Notes under the pieces: generated by a model
The model's database searches: none
Told to the model about the DNA's origin: nothing
What the model saw: the letters and a program-made list of their open reading frames with translations, nothing else
Shown here: positions 22,384 through 30,857 of the stretch, in pieces
How positions within the stretch are numbered: position 1 is the first letter of the stretch
Layout of the letters: each line of letters opens with the position of its first letter
Program-made: the position numbers and the translations under genes
NCBI GenBank assembly: GCA_030123625.1
Contig: CP126121.1
Coordinates: 2,582,179 to 2,646,178, forward strand
Reading direction: 5' to 3'
Length of the DNA stretch: 64,000 nt
From: Nitrospira sp.
GTDB lineage: Bacteria; Nitrospirota; Nitrospiria; Nitrospirales; Nitrospiraceae

Positions 22384-22616
22384 GCAAAGCCATCTACACT
22401 CGACTCTTCACCCCCACGCTCTACGAACCTTCTTCGGCGAGGGGGGAAGGTCTGGAAATCACTCAGAACATCGGGACTCGCGACGAAGCGCCATATCGTT
22501 CCTTGCAATGGAAGGTCCAATCCAAGCAACTGTTTCGGACACTGAGACCACATGGTAAGCCTATAACCAAGAATCAACTTGAAGTTCTCGTATCCAACTG
22601 GCTGGAGTCGGCATAA
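22359..22616 (+). pseudogene. Integrase N-terminal fragment, copy 2
   Basis: 85 codons. IGTRDEAPYRSLQWKVQSKQ then LFRTLRPHGKPITKNQLEVL match the N-terminal DUF6538-like and following helix of tyrosine recombinases (usual LxTRDxxEA...LF..LRxxGKxMTxxQIxxLVxxWL). The frame stops right after VSNWLESA, before the core-binding and catalytic domains, so it cannot recombine DNA. The first ~40 residues differ from copy 1. Confidence 0.6.
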
Positions 22617-22983
22617 CGGTTATGGAGTACCGATGAACATTGTTGAAACAATCACGTGGCATTCAGCGAGAAATGTTCATGGACAGTATGTCCCAGGGAG
22701 TTGATCTCGATGAAGACGTTGCAGGAAGGCTTAGAACGGCTGCAATACCCCCGCGTCTTCAGGCGTTGATTATCTAACGGGCGAAGGCGAGTAGATGGCT
22801 TGAACTGGAAGCGGCATCACTTTGTTCGGCTAGCTTATTATTATTGATCATGCGATGATGTCTCCCTAGGGATGAGTCGATAAACCTAACGAACTCCACC
22901 ATGCGCCTTCGGCTCTCTCCCTTGCCGCATTCTCTTCGCTTGGGCATAGCATCATGCTGCAAACTGACTCGATCCTGGAAATC
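22617..22983. other. Intergenic region
   Basis: 367 bp with only short frames on both strands and no ribosome-binding site that leads into a sizeable gene. Nothing recognised. Confidence 0.5.
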
Positions 22984-23262
22984 ATGACAGAGCAACAACT
23001 TATTAAGAAGAACCTTGCCGTCATTAGAGGCTATCTCAAGATCAGATTTCCCGGCTGCGTCATCACGGAAGAATCTGACCCGAGTACTTATCATAAGTTT
23101 ATTGTGACGAATGAGAAATTATGCAAGAGGTACACACTCAAGGTAAGCTGGTTGAGGCTGTCAGACCGTAGTCACACGCAGGAGAAAACTAGAGCGGAAT
23201 TGGACCGTATTGATGTGGCGGGTTGTATGATGCAAGCAGGTGACGGCTGGTTTGACTGGTGA
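22984..23262 (+). CDS. Small hypothetical protein
   Basis: 92 residues from ATG 22984 (MTEQQLIKKNLAVIRGYLKI); a longer frame starts at 22954. It reads as a compact alpha/beta protein with FIVTNEKLCKRYTLKVSWLRL and ends VAGCMMQAGDGWFDW. Soluble, family unknown. AT-richer than core genes. Confidence 0.55.
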   Translation: MTEQQLIKKNLAVIRGYLKIRFPGCVITEESDPSTYHKFIVTNEKLCKRYTLKVSWLRLSDRSHTQEKTRAELDRIDVAGCMMQAGDGWFDW

Positions 23263-23449
23263 GGGCTGTTAGTGTGGAGTCATGGAAAATGACTTCAATG
23301 TGGAGCGGCCAGATACAGCCCTGTTCCAAGAAGCTGTTTGACGATTTGTCCTGCGAACTGAAACAGCTCGCGGGAAAGTCCATTGGGTTTCCATCCTCCA
23401 TCGATTCTCCACCTTGACCTTAAGCCATATATGTGTAACCATCGGATAC

Positions 23450-23833
23450 ATGTTGCAGCGTAATGAAGTCGTTGAAGGAATCTACCTCAAGCAGATCACA
23501 GAACGGTACGGTACGCCGGCGGGTCTAATCGCGGTCGTTCACAAGGTCGGCACAGATTGGACAGGAGAATGGTCCTTTCAGCTTCGGTATCTGAGCCAAC
23601 CTGCGGGCACACGAACCAAACCTGTTTCACAATGGAGCCAGAACATTCGCGAGAAGGACCTCGGTGACTTCGAGTTGATTGGAACATGGCTATCAGTACA
23701 AGCCTTGCTAGTTAGCCCGCCCCCTGACAAGAAAAAGAAAGGATCAAAGCTTCCTGCAAACCTCCCTTCAAGGCATCCTGCATGGATGAGGAAATGGCCT
23801 CCGAACCAACTCCGATTGTTTGAAGATTTCTAA
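23450..23833 (+). CDS. Hypothetical protein
   Basis: 127 residues from ATG 23450. Beta-rich (LIAVVHKVGTDWTGEWSFQL) followed by a basic Lys-rich segment (PPPDKKKKGSKLPANLPSRH) and the ending NQLRLFEDF. No family recognised. No clear ribosome-binding site, so the start is uncertain. Confidence 0.55.
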   Translation: MLQRNEVVEGIYLKQITERYGTPAGLIAVVHKVGTDWTGEWSFQLRYLSQPAGTRTKPVSQWSQNIREKDLGDFELIGTWLSVQALLVSPPPDKKKKGSKLPANLPSRHPAWMRKWPPNQLRLFEDF

Positions 23834-23886
23834 CCAGAGGAAATAGTGGAAATGTTGTAATTCTCACGCAACGCTGTGCTTAAAAA

Positions 23887-24070
23887 TTGCCTTCGCTTCC
23901 TCATCTTCGAACGCACTCAACATCCTTACCTATCTTGCTTTACGATCAATACCAACATAAAGGGGGCGACTCACCTGCGGCTGATCCTGCCTGAGAATCT
24001 CCATGTACGCCGGAGGAGGCGAGTGTTCTCTTGGGAAAGCATCGGTGAGGATGTTGCGCAGTTCATCACA
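23887..24070. repeat. Direct repeat B, copy 1 (about 184 bp)
   Basis: Homologous in the same orientation to 26527-26710; conserved runs include TCTTGCTTTACGATCAAT and GGCGAGTGTTCTCTT. Frames exist on both strands (minus 23930-24139, 69 codons with CDELRNILTDAFPREHSPPP; plus VFSWESIGEDVAQF). The plus frame VFS-[WL]-E-x-[IV]-[GS]-EDVAQF and the minus frame are both partly kept in the other copy, so the coding strand is unclear. Confidence 0.7.
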
Positions 24071-24349
24071 GGTGTAACGGCCTACTTTCAGCGGCTGAAG
24101 TGCCTTCTCTTCCTGAGCCGTTTCAAGACATCCCTTCACCAGGCGATGTTGGCCTGTTAAGGGAATGGAAGTAAAGACGTGGAACTGACTGGGGAGCTAA
24201 CTAGTTGGTTAGGCATCCTCTCTTGGCTAGAGTTCCAAAAGGGGAAGATACGTCTTTGATATGGCTTTCAATCTGTTGAAGTAATTCGCTTGACTACCAG
24301 AAGTCACATGGAAAGATCTCATCCAAAACATAGTAACCAGGAGGGATTT

Positions 24350-24763
24350 ATGATGACTTCAAAAGTGGTTCGAACGTCGTCAGGTATAACTTTCTTGTTT
24401 CTGGGATTATTCACCATGCTTCAGGTGAGTGATGTTGCGTTTGCAGCAGACAAGATGAAACGAACCCCATGTGAGATAACGCCGGGGCAAAATGTTATGC
24501 GTGCCGAAGAAGATGTGGGAAGAGGCACCCATATCCTTTCCGGGGAGCTGATAGGCATGGACGGCGATTATTATGTCGTAAAGGATGAAAGCGGGAAAGA
24601 AGTGAGCTTGCTGTCTGACAAGAGGACGGACAAGCCGGTGATTCAGAAAGGAGACCGCATTACAGCGTATGTAGATGATCAGAATACTGCCCTGTGGATA
24701 CGATCCAATGAAAGTACAGATCGGCGAGACGAGCATGCTTCGGTCGACTGCAACCCAGATTAG
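24350..24763 (+). CDS. Exported protein of about 137 residues
   Basis: ATG 24350 has AGGAGGG upstream. Residues 1-36 are a signal peptide (...SSGITFLFLGLFTMLQVSDV, then AFAA-D). The mature part contains ILSGELIGMDGDYYVVKDES and GDRITAYVDDQNTALWIRS, a small beta-barrel pattern like other periplasmic proteins that modulate or bind surface components. Two Cys (TPCEI and VDCNP) could bond. Followed by a stem-loop. Family not named. Confidence 0.75.
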   Translation: MMTSKVVRTSSGITFLFLGLFTMLQVSDVAFAADKMKRTPCEITPGQNVMRAEEDVGRGTHILSGELIGMDGDYYVVKDESGKEVSLLSDKRTDKPVIQKGDRITAYVDDQNTALWIRSNESTDRRDEHASVDCNPD

Positions 24764-24802
24764 ACCGGAGGAAGTTTCTTCCGCTGTCGAGGTTAAGAGA
24801 CC

Positions 24803-24840
24803 CGCGCGTGGATCTAACCAAAGGTAAGATTCCACGCGCG
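24803..24840 (+). terminator. Stem-loop downstream of the exported protein gene
   Basis: CGCGCGTGGA (24803-24812) pairs perfectly with TCCACGCGCG (24831-24840) across an 18-nt loop. The T-run after it is poor (AAGGTTT), so termination may be inefficient or factor-assisted. Confidence 0.55.
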
Positions 24841-25335
24841 AAGGTTTATGAGGGGTATTGGTGATTCTTCCTCGCAACTAATAAAGACCGAGGTTCACAT
24901 CTCCTCTTCCCGCTCAACGCAGCGCCAAGGCAAGATTCAGGAAAGTAGTACGGCTGTTATCGCCCCACAGTGTTTTCAGCTGAAAGGGGATGGGGCGGTG
25001 AAGGCATCAAGGCGAAGTGCAAGCGCTGACCTAAGAAGGCCGCCTATATCCACGAATCTTGGGCCATTCGTCCTCTGGATGGCGGTATGGCCGTGATGAA
25101 GGCTTCCGTACCACGAGACGCTTGATAAGTAAGAGCAGTACTGTGAAGGAAAAGGCCTGCAGGAGTTTCATTATCATAAGCTTGATCTCATAAGTAAGGA
25201 TACCGGCTCCAAGGCTGCATTGCAACGCTACCGACTCCCAAGACCGTCCTAAGGTCATAGGTGCGGTGGAATACCATCGCCTCTCCGACTATAGCAGGCG
25301 GTGGGTCCTCCATGTGCTTCAGAACGGAGGGTTTT
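24841..25335. other. Intergenic region
   Basis: About 500 bp with no supported gene. A minus-strand frame (25031-25177) would encode a membrane-helix peptide (MKLLQAFSFTVLLLLIKRL) but has no ribosome-binding site. Confidence 0.45.
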
Positions 25336-25437
25336 ATGGTCGCCTTCGGCATTCTTGCGGCGACTGCCTTGTTGTTCTTGCTTTCCTCAGCTACCGGATA
25401 CGGGGAACACCACATTCCTGATGTCACTCTTCCGTAG
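25336..25437 (+). CDS. 33-residue exported or membrane microprotein
   Basis: ATG 25336 is preceded by GGAGGG 4 bases upstream. The peptide MVAFGILAATALLFLLSSAT is a hydrophobic helix and is followed by GYGEHHIPDVTLP. It could be a single-span membrane peptide or, with cleavage after SSATG, a short secreted peptide. Rated real because of the ribosome-binding site and hydrophobic design; no homologue known to me. Confidence 0.5.
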   Translation: MVAFGILAATALLFLLSSATGYGEHHIPDVTLP

Positions 25438-25737
25438 TATCCATTGAGATACGGCACGTATCTGCTCAGATACTAGGCAGACAATCCGAAGAGCCATGTG
25501 GATTGCTCATATTCAATTCGCTCGATCGTCGGCCGACTGTGAGAACAGCGGCATCTGCTGATCAAGCCACAGTCGCTATGCATCTTCTGCTGCATATCCA
25601 ACTGCCCCCATTCAGTCTGTTCAACAAGTTAACTTCTGGACGCGGGTCGTGGCGAGCATTCCGTTTCAGCAATTGGCATAGCTTCTGCAGTTTTGAAACC
25701 CGCGTGGCCAATTCCAAATATAGACCGCAGGAGGACC

Positions 25738-26022
25738 ATGATCAGGAGTGATGGACCGCGAAACATTCAAATTATACGGCAGTGCCTGGAAATGTGGTTC
25801 AGTGATGTCACACCGAGCACGCTCACGGAGCGATTCATCTATCATGACGGCACACAGACGTCAGAGCTCGCGCTCGATCGTGAATTTGTCGATCATCTTG
25901 CTCCTGAGCAACTCCAGGGGTACATGGAGAACACTGTGCTCCCAACGTTCCGGGCAAGTCCAGGGAAAGTCATTCGCGCAGGGGCCGACGGCATCACTAT
26001 TCGCGCAAGACAGACGCACTGA
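25738..26022 (+). CDS. Small hypothetical protein
   Basis: 94 residues from ATG 25738, set by GGAGG 3-4 bases upstream. Sequence includes FSDVTPSTLTERFIYHDGTQ and LAPEQLQGYMENTVLPTFRA, then KVIRAGADGITIRA. Looks soluble and folded; family unknown. Stands alone among remnants. Confidence 0.6.
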   Translation: MIRSDGPRNIQIIRQCLEMWFSDVTPSTLTERFIYHDGTQTSELALDREFVDHLAPEQLQGYMENTVLPTFRASPGKVIRAGADGITIRARQTH

Positions 26023-26195
26023 TCACCGATACGGAAGAAAGCTCACGTGCAGAAGATAGCTGAAGACTGCCGATGCCCGACCTTACGAAACATTGGATCC
26101 GACCCTCCGCCTCAGGTGTGGGAAAACGTGATGTCTGATGGAGTTCTCCCAAAGCGACGTCGCTACCCGATTGCCTGCCGAGTTCCTGACTTGAG

Positions 26196-26387
26196 CTACC
26201 GCTCACGCAAATTCCGCCTGGTCATCTCGATGTATTCCCCATGATCAAATTCAAGCTGCCGCGGGCTGTACCGTACAATACATCCATGCCCGGAATCAGG
26301 GCCGACGTAGATCACCCCCACCCACGGTGCCCGGAGATAGAGAAACTTGGCAATCTCCAACTCAAAATGCTTCGTTCGAAACAGCAT
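26196..26387 (-). CDS. Possible small hypothetical protein
   Basis: 63 codons. FLYLRAPWVGVIYVGPDSGH reads like a beta-rich core, and the end YIEMTRRNLRER is basic. No strong ribosome-binding site, and no family. Kept at low confidence because the frame looks protein-like compared with the antisense frame. Confidence 0.35.
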   Translation of the reverse strand: MLFRTKHFELEIAKFLYLRAPWVGVIYVGPDSGHGCIVRYSPRQLEFDHGEYIEMTRRNLRER

Positions 26388-26526
26388 AATGAGGCTTCCC
26401 TATATCAGGGGCGACTGGTCATCGTCTAGCTCTTTCAAGTATTCTGCATCGACATGCTTTTTGTGAGAGTTTCAAATGATGGTATTGAACCGACTGATGT
26501 AGTCCGCCGATTCCTTGACTGGCCGG

Positions 26527-26710
26527 ATTGCCTTCGCCTCCCTCATCTTCAAACGCACTAAGAACCCCTACTTATCTTGCTTTACGATCAATGCCAACAT
26601 TAAAGTGGCGGCTCACCTGATGGCTGATCCTACCTGACGATCTCCGTGTACGCCGGAGGAAGGCGAGTGTTCTCTTTGGAAGGCGTCAGTGAAGACGTTG
26701 CACAGTTCAC
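26527..26710. repeat. Direct repeat B, copy 2
   Basis: Partner of 23887-24070. A plus-strand frame (26646-26846) runs out of it: VFSLEGVSEDVAQF followed by a Lys/Glu-rich helix (KFSKTEKEMISYYCQEIMTH). It may encode a 66-residue protein, but the GTG start lacks a ribosome-binding site. Confidence 0.7.
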
Positions 26711-26846
26711 GAAATGCTGTGAGCGTCTACTCTCGGCTCTGACTCGTCATGCCAAATTCTCTAAGACCGAAAAGGAAATGATTTCTTATTACTGCCAAGA
26801 AATCATGACTCACAGCCAGTCCCTGAGGGATGACCAAGAGAAATAG

Positions 26847-27039
26847 TAGACCTTCGTGTGAAAGGCACCTTAGGCCGTGACTGCGAGACTTCGCCGTTGG
26901 CCCGGCTCAAGGTCGCAATCAAATCCTCGCTTTCTTCGGTGAATAGGGATTTCCGGGTTTCCCTCTGGACACTCGGTAGCTTAAAGGCTTAGGGTGATCT
27001 GAGGGAATTACACAACCCATCTAAACGAGGGAGAAGCCC
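26847..27039. other. Intergenic region before the microprotein gene
   Basis: No gene seen. GAGGGAGA at 27028-27035 is the ribosome-binding site of the next microprotein. Confidence 0.5.
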
Positions 27040-27141
27040 ATGCCTGGAATGTTTGGTGCTAATCCTCCGCTCATGCTGATCGCTATTGCCATTGTCATGA
27101 TTGCGATTGTGGTGTTTGCCCTGATGACGGCAGGCTATTAG
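27040..27141 (+). CDS. 33-residue single-span membrane microprotein
   Basis: ATG 27040 follows GAGGGAGA with normal spacing. MPGMFGANPPLMLIAIAIVM then IAIVVFALMTAGY is one long hydrophobic helix with no charges and a short N-terminal turn. The size and design resemble small accessory subunits of membrane complexes (KdpF, CydX type), but no partner genes lie nearby. Too short for routine gene calling. Confidence 0.6.
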   Translation: MPGMFGANPPLMLIAIAIVMIAIVVFALMTAGY

Positions 27142-27518
27142 GCCGGATCGCGGAGAATCAGCGGCTCATCTGTCTACACTCTTACTCCGAATGCGAGCCG
27201 AAGATTGGACCAGCGTGCCGAGGACGGAAGTCCCTTCATGACGAGCCTAGCGAATAAATTACGATCTCCCTACTCGTGAGGACCTTAGAGAGCCTTTTGC
27301 GTCTCCCTAACCTCTCTACAAATTCGCCCCTCTCTGTCAGGTCCCTATGTCTTTCGTGCTGTGGTCCCTCGCTCACATTACTCTTCATGAAGCGAAAAAC
27401 CGGGCCTGGCATCGCTGAAGGTTGGAACCTGAGAGATTTACTAGGTAACGGTGTGCTCCTAATCGCCGTAGTATGAACATATCGATTCGATCGACTCACC
27501 ACGGGGAGGGGCACACCA
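27142..27518. other. Intergenic region
   Basis: 377 bp. Overlapping frames on both strands (minus 27236-27514, plus 27276-27476) have neither ribosome-binding sites nor recognisable sequence. Nothing called. Confidence 0.5.
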
Positions 27519-27734
27519 ATGCCGCACTACAAGGGACGCCAGCTTGAAACCATTGCCAGCCAACTCGAGGACGGACGATGGACCTGCCGGTATGTCATCG
27601 TCGATTATACGGAAACGGTGATGGATGGAAATAAAGGACAGGCTGGCGGCAGCTATGCAACTCGTGAAGAGGCGGAGGCATCTGCACTCAAAGAGGGGCA
27701 ACGGGTCATTGATTCTCGCGGACCAATGTCTTGA
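27519..27734 (+). CDS. Small conserved-type protein with YKG-start (HicB-like half-fold)
   Basis: 71 residues. MPHYKGRQLETIASQLEDGR then WTCRYVIVDYTE followed by AGGSYATREEAEASALKEGQ is the pattern of small proteins that have a HicB-like strand order (YKGYxIxxxxxxLxDGxW...FxTxEEAExxA). GGGGAGGG at 27503-27510 supports the start. The role of these proteins is unknown; they occur singly in many genomes. Confidence 0.7.
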   Translation: MPHYKGRQLETIASQLEDGRWTCRYVIVDYTETVMDGNKGQAGGSYATREEAEASALKEGQRVIDSRGPMS

Positions 27735-27906
27735 GTCGCATGTTGATCCAGAACAGTCCCCATGCTCATCCACTAGAGGGAATCACCATGGCTGAATACA
27801 GACATAACAGGCAGTCGATCAAATCCAGGTCCGGCCAGCGAGGATGGGTCTGTGAGGGCTGGAGGGCATGCAACGTAGAACCATCAGTGGGCCAAGCCGC
27901 TCAAGC

Positions 27907-28350
27907 CTACTCCTGAGCCACTTGCTGCGGAAGGGTTGTGCTGTCCTCGGTTCTTCCGTAACCGGCCGACCAGGCGTAGTTCACAACCAACGTCCGGGTC
28001 TCTTTGCGTGACAACACAGGATCGTATATCACGGCATAGCGACTCTGTATCTCCTCCCGAAATGCGGCCTGCGAGTCGGTCGGAATCCCGGCTAAGGCTA
28101 TCAGCGAGGCCAAATATTCGCCATGGCCCCGTGCAATATCGCTGTCCACGCTATCATAGGCATATGCCACGAACCGTTCCAATCGCTGACGAGCCTTAGC
28201 AGGACCGATGGGGGCGCTGTCGCCTGGTGACGTGCTCGACGTAAAGTCACTGGTCAGTTCGAATGGGGCTACAACGGTGTCGGTGGTCGGACCACAGGAG
28301 ATTGCGCCCATCACGAGAATAGGGAGAAAGAGAGCCGCGCTGGTTTTCAT
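27907..28350 (-). CDS. DUF3015-like lipoprotein
   Basis: 147 residues from ATG 28350, chosen for the GGAGG just upstream and the lipoprotein signal MKTSAALFLPILVMGAISC. A Thr/Ser stretch (ELTSDFTSSTSPGD) is followed by RQRLERFVAYAYDSVDSDIA and RGHGEYLASLIALAGIP, then FREEIQSRYAVIYD. This is the layout of DUF3015 proteins (TSDxTSxTxP, F, IAxGxGEYLxxLAxL). Function unknown; attached to a membrane on the periplasmic side. Confidence 0.75.
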   Translation of the reverse strand: MKTSAALFLPILVMGAISCGPTTDTVVAPFELTSDFTSSTSPGDSAPIGPAKARQRLERFVAYAYDSVDSDIARGHGEYLASLIALAGIPTDSQAAFREEIQSRYAVIYDPVLSRKETRTLVVNYAWSAGYGRTEDSTTLPQQVAQE

Positions 28351-28628
28351 GTCGCCCTCCGGGGGACCGGTGCATTGGAAGCACTCATAAAGCGTAGAGT
28401 CATACTTAGCATGGTGAATGATACGGCGTGGACTAGGCAATGCCCCGGCTTGATCGGTTGCTTCCCAGACCTTCTTGCTTGCCCAATCCTGCGTACGCCT
28501 TCTTCAGGAGCGCTAGGCGAGGAGGAAGGTTGGTGCTCTCTAGCGATCGTTGACAGACGTAAAATGTGTTGTTAGGCTGCATCGCTATGATGCACATCAT
28601 GATGCAGCATGATGCAGAAGGAGAAGGT

Positions 28629-28886
28629 ATGAAAGCTGTCACGTTGAGAAATCTTCCGGCTTCGCTGGACCGTACGATCCGTCAGCAGGCGAAGAAGAAG
28701 GGTGTGAGTGTCAATAAAGTGGTCATCAGCCTCTTGCAGGATCACCTTGGCGAATCAGGACCTCGGCAGGTTCAGCGGTATCACGATCTGGATGGACTTG
28801 CCGGATCATGGAGTAAGCAGGAGGCTGAGGCCTTCGAAAAGACACTGGCACAGCAACGGGCAATTGATCCGGAGATGTGGAAGTGA
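28629..28886 (+). CDS. VapB-like antitoxin (ribbon-helix-helix)
   Basis: 85 residues from ATG 28629, with GAAGGAGAAG upstream. MKAVTLRNLPASLDRTIRQQ and KKKGVSVNKVVISLLQDHLG form a ribbon-helix-helix DNA-binding unit. The C-terminal YHDLDGLAGSWSKQEAEAFE then KTLAQQRAIDPEMWK is the toxin-wrapping tail of this VapB group. Its TGA overlaps a GTG that starts a VapC fragment. The toxin is gone, so it may act only as a repressor or as an anti-toxin shield against related elements. Confidence 0.85.
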   Translation: MKAVTLRNLPASLDRTIRQQAKKKGVSVNKVVISLLQDHLGESGPRQVQRYHDLDGLAGSWSKQEAEAFEKTLAQQRAIDPEMWK

Positions 28887-28939
28887 GCCGAGTGTTGTTA
28901 GATACGTTCAGGCGAAGAAAAGATAGGGGAGCCCTTTAA
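28883..28939 (+). pseudogene. VapC toxin stub
   Basis: GTG 28883 overlaps the antitoxin stop (GTGA). The frame reads VSRVLLDT, the first strand and first catalytic Asp of VapC (usual MSRVLLDTNAY), then leaves the family (FRRRKDRGAL) and stops at 28939 after 18 codons. The PIN domain is missing. Confidence 0.7.
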
Positions 28940-29094
28940 ATTTCTGAGGAGTATTTGGCTCTTTTGTATTTCAAGTCCACTGCAGTTGAAGAAAGACCCC
29001 GGCCTCTTGCTATCGGTATTCGTATAGACGGTAGGTTATTAAACAAAGTAATGAATCGGGGGCAACTCGGTTGCTCCACGGTCGTACAGCCCAA

Positions 29095-29859
29095 TCATCC
29101 GGCAGTTGGACAAGTATTTATTTCTAATCGGCGGATCATTTCGCAGTAGAAGGTATCGGCCAGCCGCTCTAGGTTCACACAATCCGCCTCATTGTAACCA
29201 AGCAGCTGTGCTCTGGCTTCCTCATCATGACTGTGTCGCCATCGATTCCACAGCAGCACCGCATCGTGGCCATTCAAGCCGCGTAGATCTGCTGCGCGAG
29301 TAATGTCCAGCTGTGCTTCAATCGCCTTGAGGCCGCCTCGATACCCAAGCTGCCGTCCCATAAAACAGAGATCGATGTGGGGTTGGTCCAAGGGCAGGTT
29401 GGGAAACTGCGCGAGCAACATCGGCACATCGAACGTCGTCCCGCAGAACGTCACCAGTAAATCGTACCGTGACAATTCATCGGCAAGTTGCCGCGCATTC
29501 AGCGACTCACCGCGAACGAATGAAGTGAACCGGCCATGGCCGTAGCACCCGACGATGGTGATCTGTCCGAACGAATCGGTTTCGATGTCCAGATATACCG
29601 CGCGTTCACGAAGCCATTCATAGAGCCGCCACTGCTCCCGCTGAGGCAGGACCACGCCGAAATAACGCGCATCGTCTCGCGTGTAACGTGCTTGAGCTTC
29701 CAAGAGGCCCCCGTCATACAGCGATTTCCGGCCTGCGCTGATGCCCCGAATGAATGGGGTCTCGAGGAAATCCGACCAGGTGGTGATCCCTTCCCGCCAT
29801 AGCCGCCGTTCGGTCGTACGTCCTATCCCTGAAAGTAAGCAGAAGGTGGATGTGATCAT
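29095..29859 (-). CDS. RNase H-fold (YprB/DEDD-type) exonuclease
   Basis: 254 residues from ATG 29859; the open frame extends to 30039 and a longer protein (314 residues) is possible. N-terminal MITSTFCLLSGIGRTTERRL is a helix-hairpin-helix-like segment (GIGRTTERRLWREGITTWSDFL). The nuclease core has AVYLDIETDSFG (D-x-E), DLLVTFCGTTFDVPML (third acidic residue) and LGYNEADCVNLERL (last acidic residue), the DEDD set of 3'-5' exonucleases. This matches YprB-like proteins. DNA or RNA substrate is unknown. Confidence 0.8.
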   Translation of the reverse strand: MITSTFCLLSGIGRTTERRLWREGITTWSDFLETPFIRGISAGRKSLYDGGLLEAQARYTRDDARYFGVVLPQREQWRLYEWLRERAVYLDIETDSFGQITIVGCYGHGRFTSFVRGESLNARQLADELSRYDLLVTFCGTTFDVPMLLAQFPNLPLDQPHIDLCFMGRQLGYRGGLKAIEAQLDITRAADLRGLNGHDAVLLWNRWRHSHDEEARAQLLGYNEADCVNLERLADTFYCEMIRRLEINTCPTAG

Positions 29860-30161
29860 ATGGAAATCTGTCCGTAGCTCTTCTAGAGTGACTGGATTGA
29901 TAACGATGCATCCCTCGGACTCATTGTTCACCAGCACATATGCCGGTTTCAACCTATAGGCCACAATTGAGTAGTGCACCTCGCTTCCCTTGCGAACTGG
30001 TCGGCATGTGCAGTCCTTATGGAGCACTGCTCTCGGCACGGGAAACCTTATGCCGTAATGTGCCTAAGTGGCAGACATACTGGTACAATCATCGGAGACG
30101 GCATCGAAAAGGCCCATCAATGCTCACGTGGGAACCATCCTACATGAAAGGAAACGTCACC

Positions 30162-30452
30162 ATGGTCTGGCTTGCATCCGCAGTCCTAAGCAGTCTCATC
30201 CTTTTGGCTATGAGCATAGTCAGCTTGCCCGATTCCGCTCTCGCACTTCCGCCGGTACAAGGAGAAGTTGTATCAATGACAACCGGTATTCCCGGAACGA
30301 TGGTCATTCGAGACGAGAAAGGGCAACTCCATATTCTGAATCTCACCCAACAAACTCAACTCGGTGGTCAGTTTAAGGTAGGGGACAAGGTGCTTGCCTT
30401 CTTCAGCCCATATGGCGTGAGCTCAGTTCAGCTCCAGACGGGAAATCGTTAA
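30162..30452 (+). CDS. Small exported protein
   Basis: 96 residues from ATG 30162 (AAAGGAAA upstream); ATG 30144 is an alternative. MVWLASAVLSSLILLAMSIV then SLPDSALA is a signal peptide. The mature part PPVQGEVVSMTTGIPGTMVI and KFKVGDKVLAFFSPYG-like residues form a small beta-barrel of about 65 residues, similar in plan to the protein at 24350. Likely periplasmic; function unknown. Confidence 0.65.
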   Translation: MVWLASAVLSSLILLAMSIVSLPDSALALPPVQGEVVSMTTGIPGTMVIRDEKGQLHILNLTQQTQLGGQFKVGDKVLAFFSPYGVSSVQLQTGNR

Positions 30453-30512
30453 CCCCTGCTCTCATCCTCACGCGTCTGAGATATCGGACGTTTGCCTCGT
30501 CGTCGATAACGT

Positions 30513-30707
30513 CTACTCTCGCCGAAGCGCAGCAAGGAGTCCTACAGCGCTGAGAAGCCCACCCACGATGATCAGAAACGATGACGTGTCCGGCAGGTTG
30601 GCTTCTTGCGGAGGCGGCCAATCGAAGAAAAGGCCCAGCGCAATGAGGATGGCGCCGAGTGCCTGCAAGACCATCCATCGGATCGAGATCCGCTTAGCCA
30701 TTTCCAT
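30513..30707 (-). CDS. Two-helix small membrane protein
   Basis: 64 residues from ATG 30707 (or 73 from ATG 30734). Two hydrophobic segments: WMVLQALGAILIALGLFFDW and SFLIIVGGLLSAVGLLAALR, joined by PPPQEANLPDTS. An inner-membrane hairpin protein. No family recognised; ribosome-binding site weak (GAAGAAG). Confidence 0.55.
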   Translation of the reverse strand: MEMAKRISIRWMVLQALGAILIALGLFFDWPPPQEANLPDTSSFLIIVGGLLSAVGLLAALRRE

Positions 30708-30857
30708 TGAGTCTTCTTCAGTCTTTCTCTCCATGGATCCGCATCCGGGCGCTTCAGCATAACATGGCGTAAGAACGAGGAGATGGAAATGTGACTGCGC
30801 TGTCCGAGATCGGAGTGTTATGATGGCCGTATGGAGCGGGCAGGTGAAGGAGGCAAC

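Noticed and set aside
25031..25258. Minus-strand membrane peptide
   Set aside because: Hydrophobic helix present but no ribosome-binding site; chance frames in T-rich DNA often look like this.
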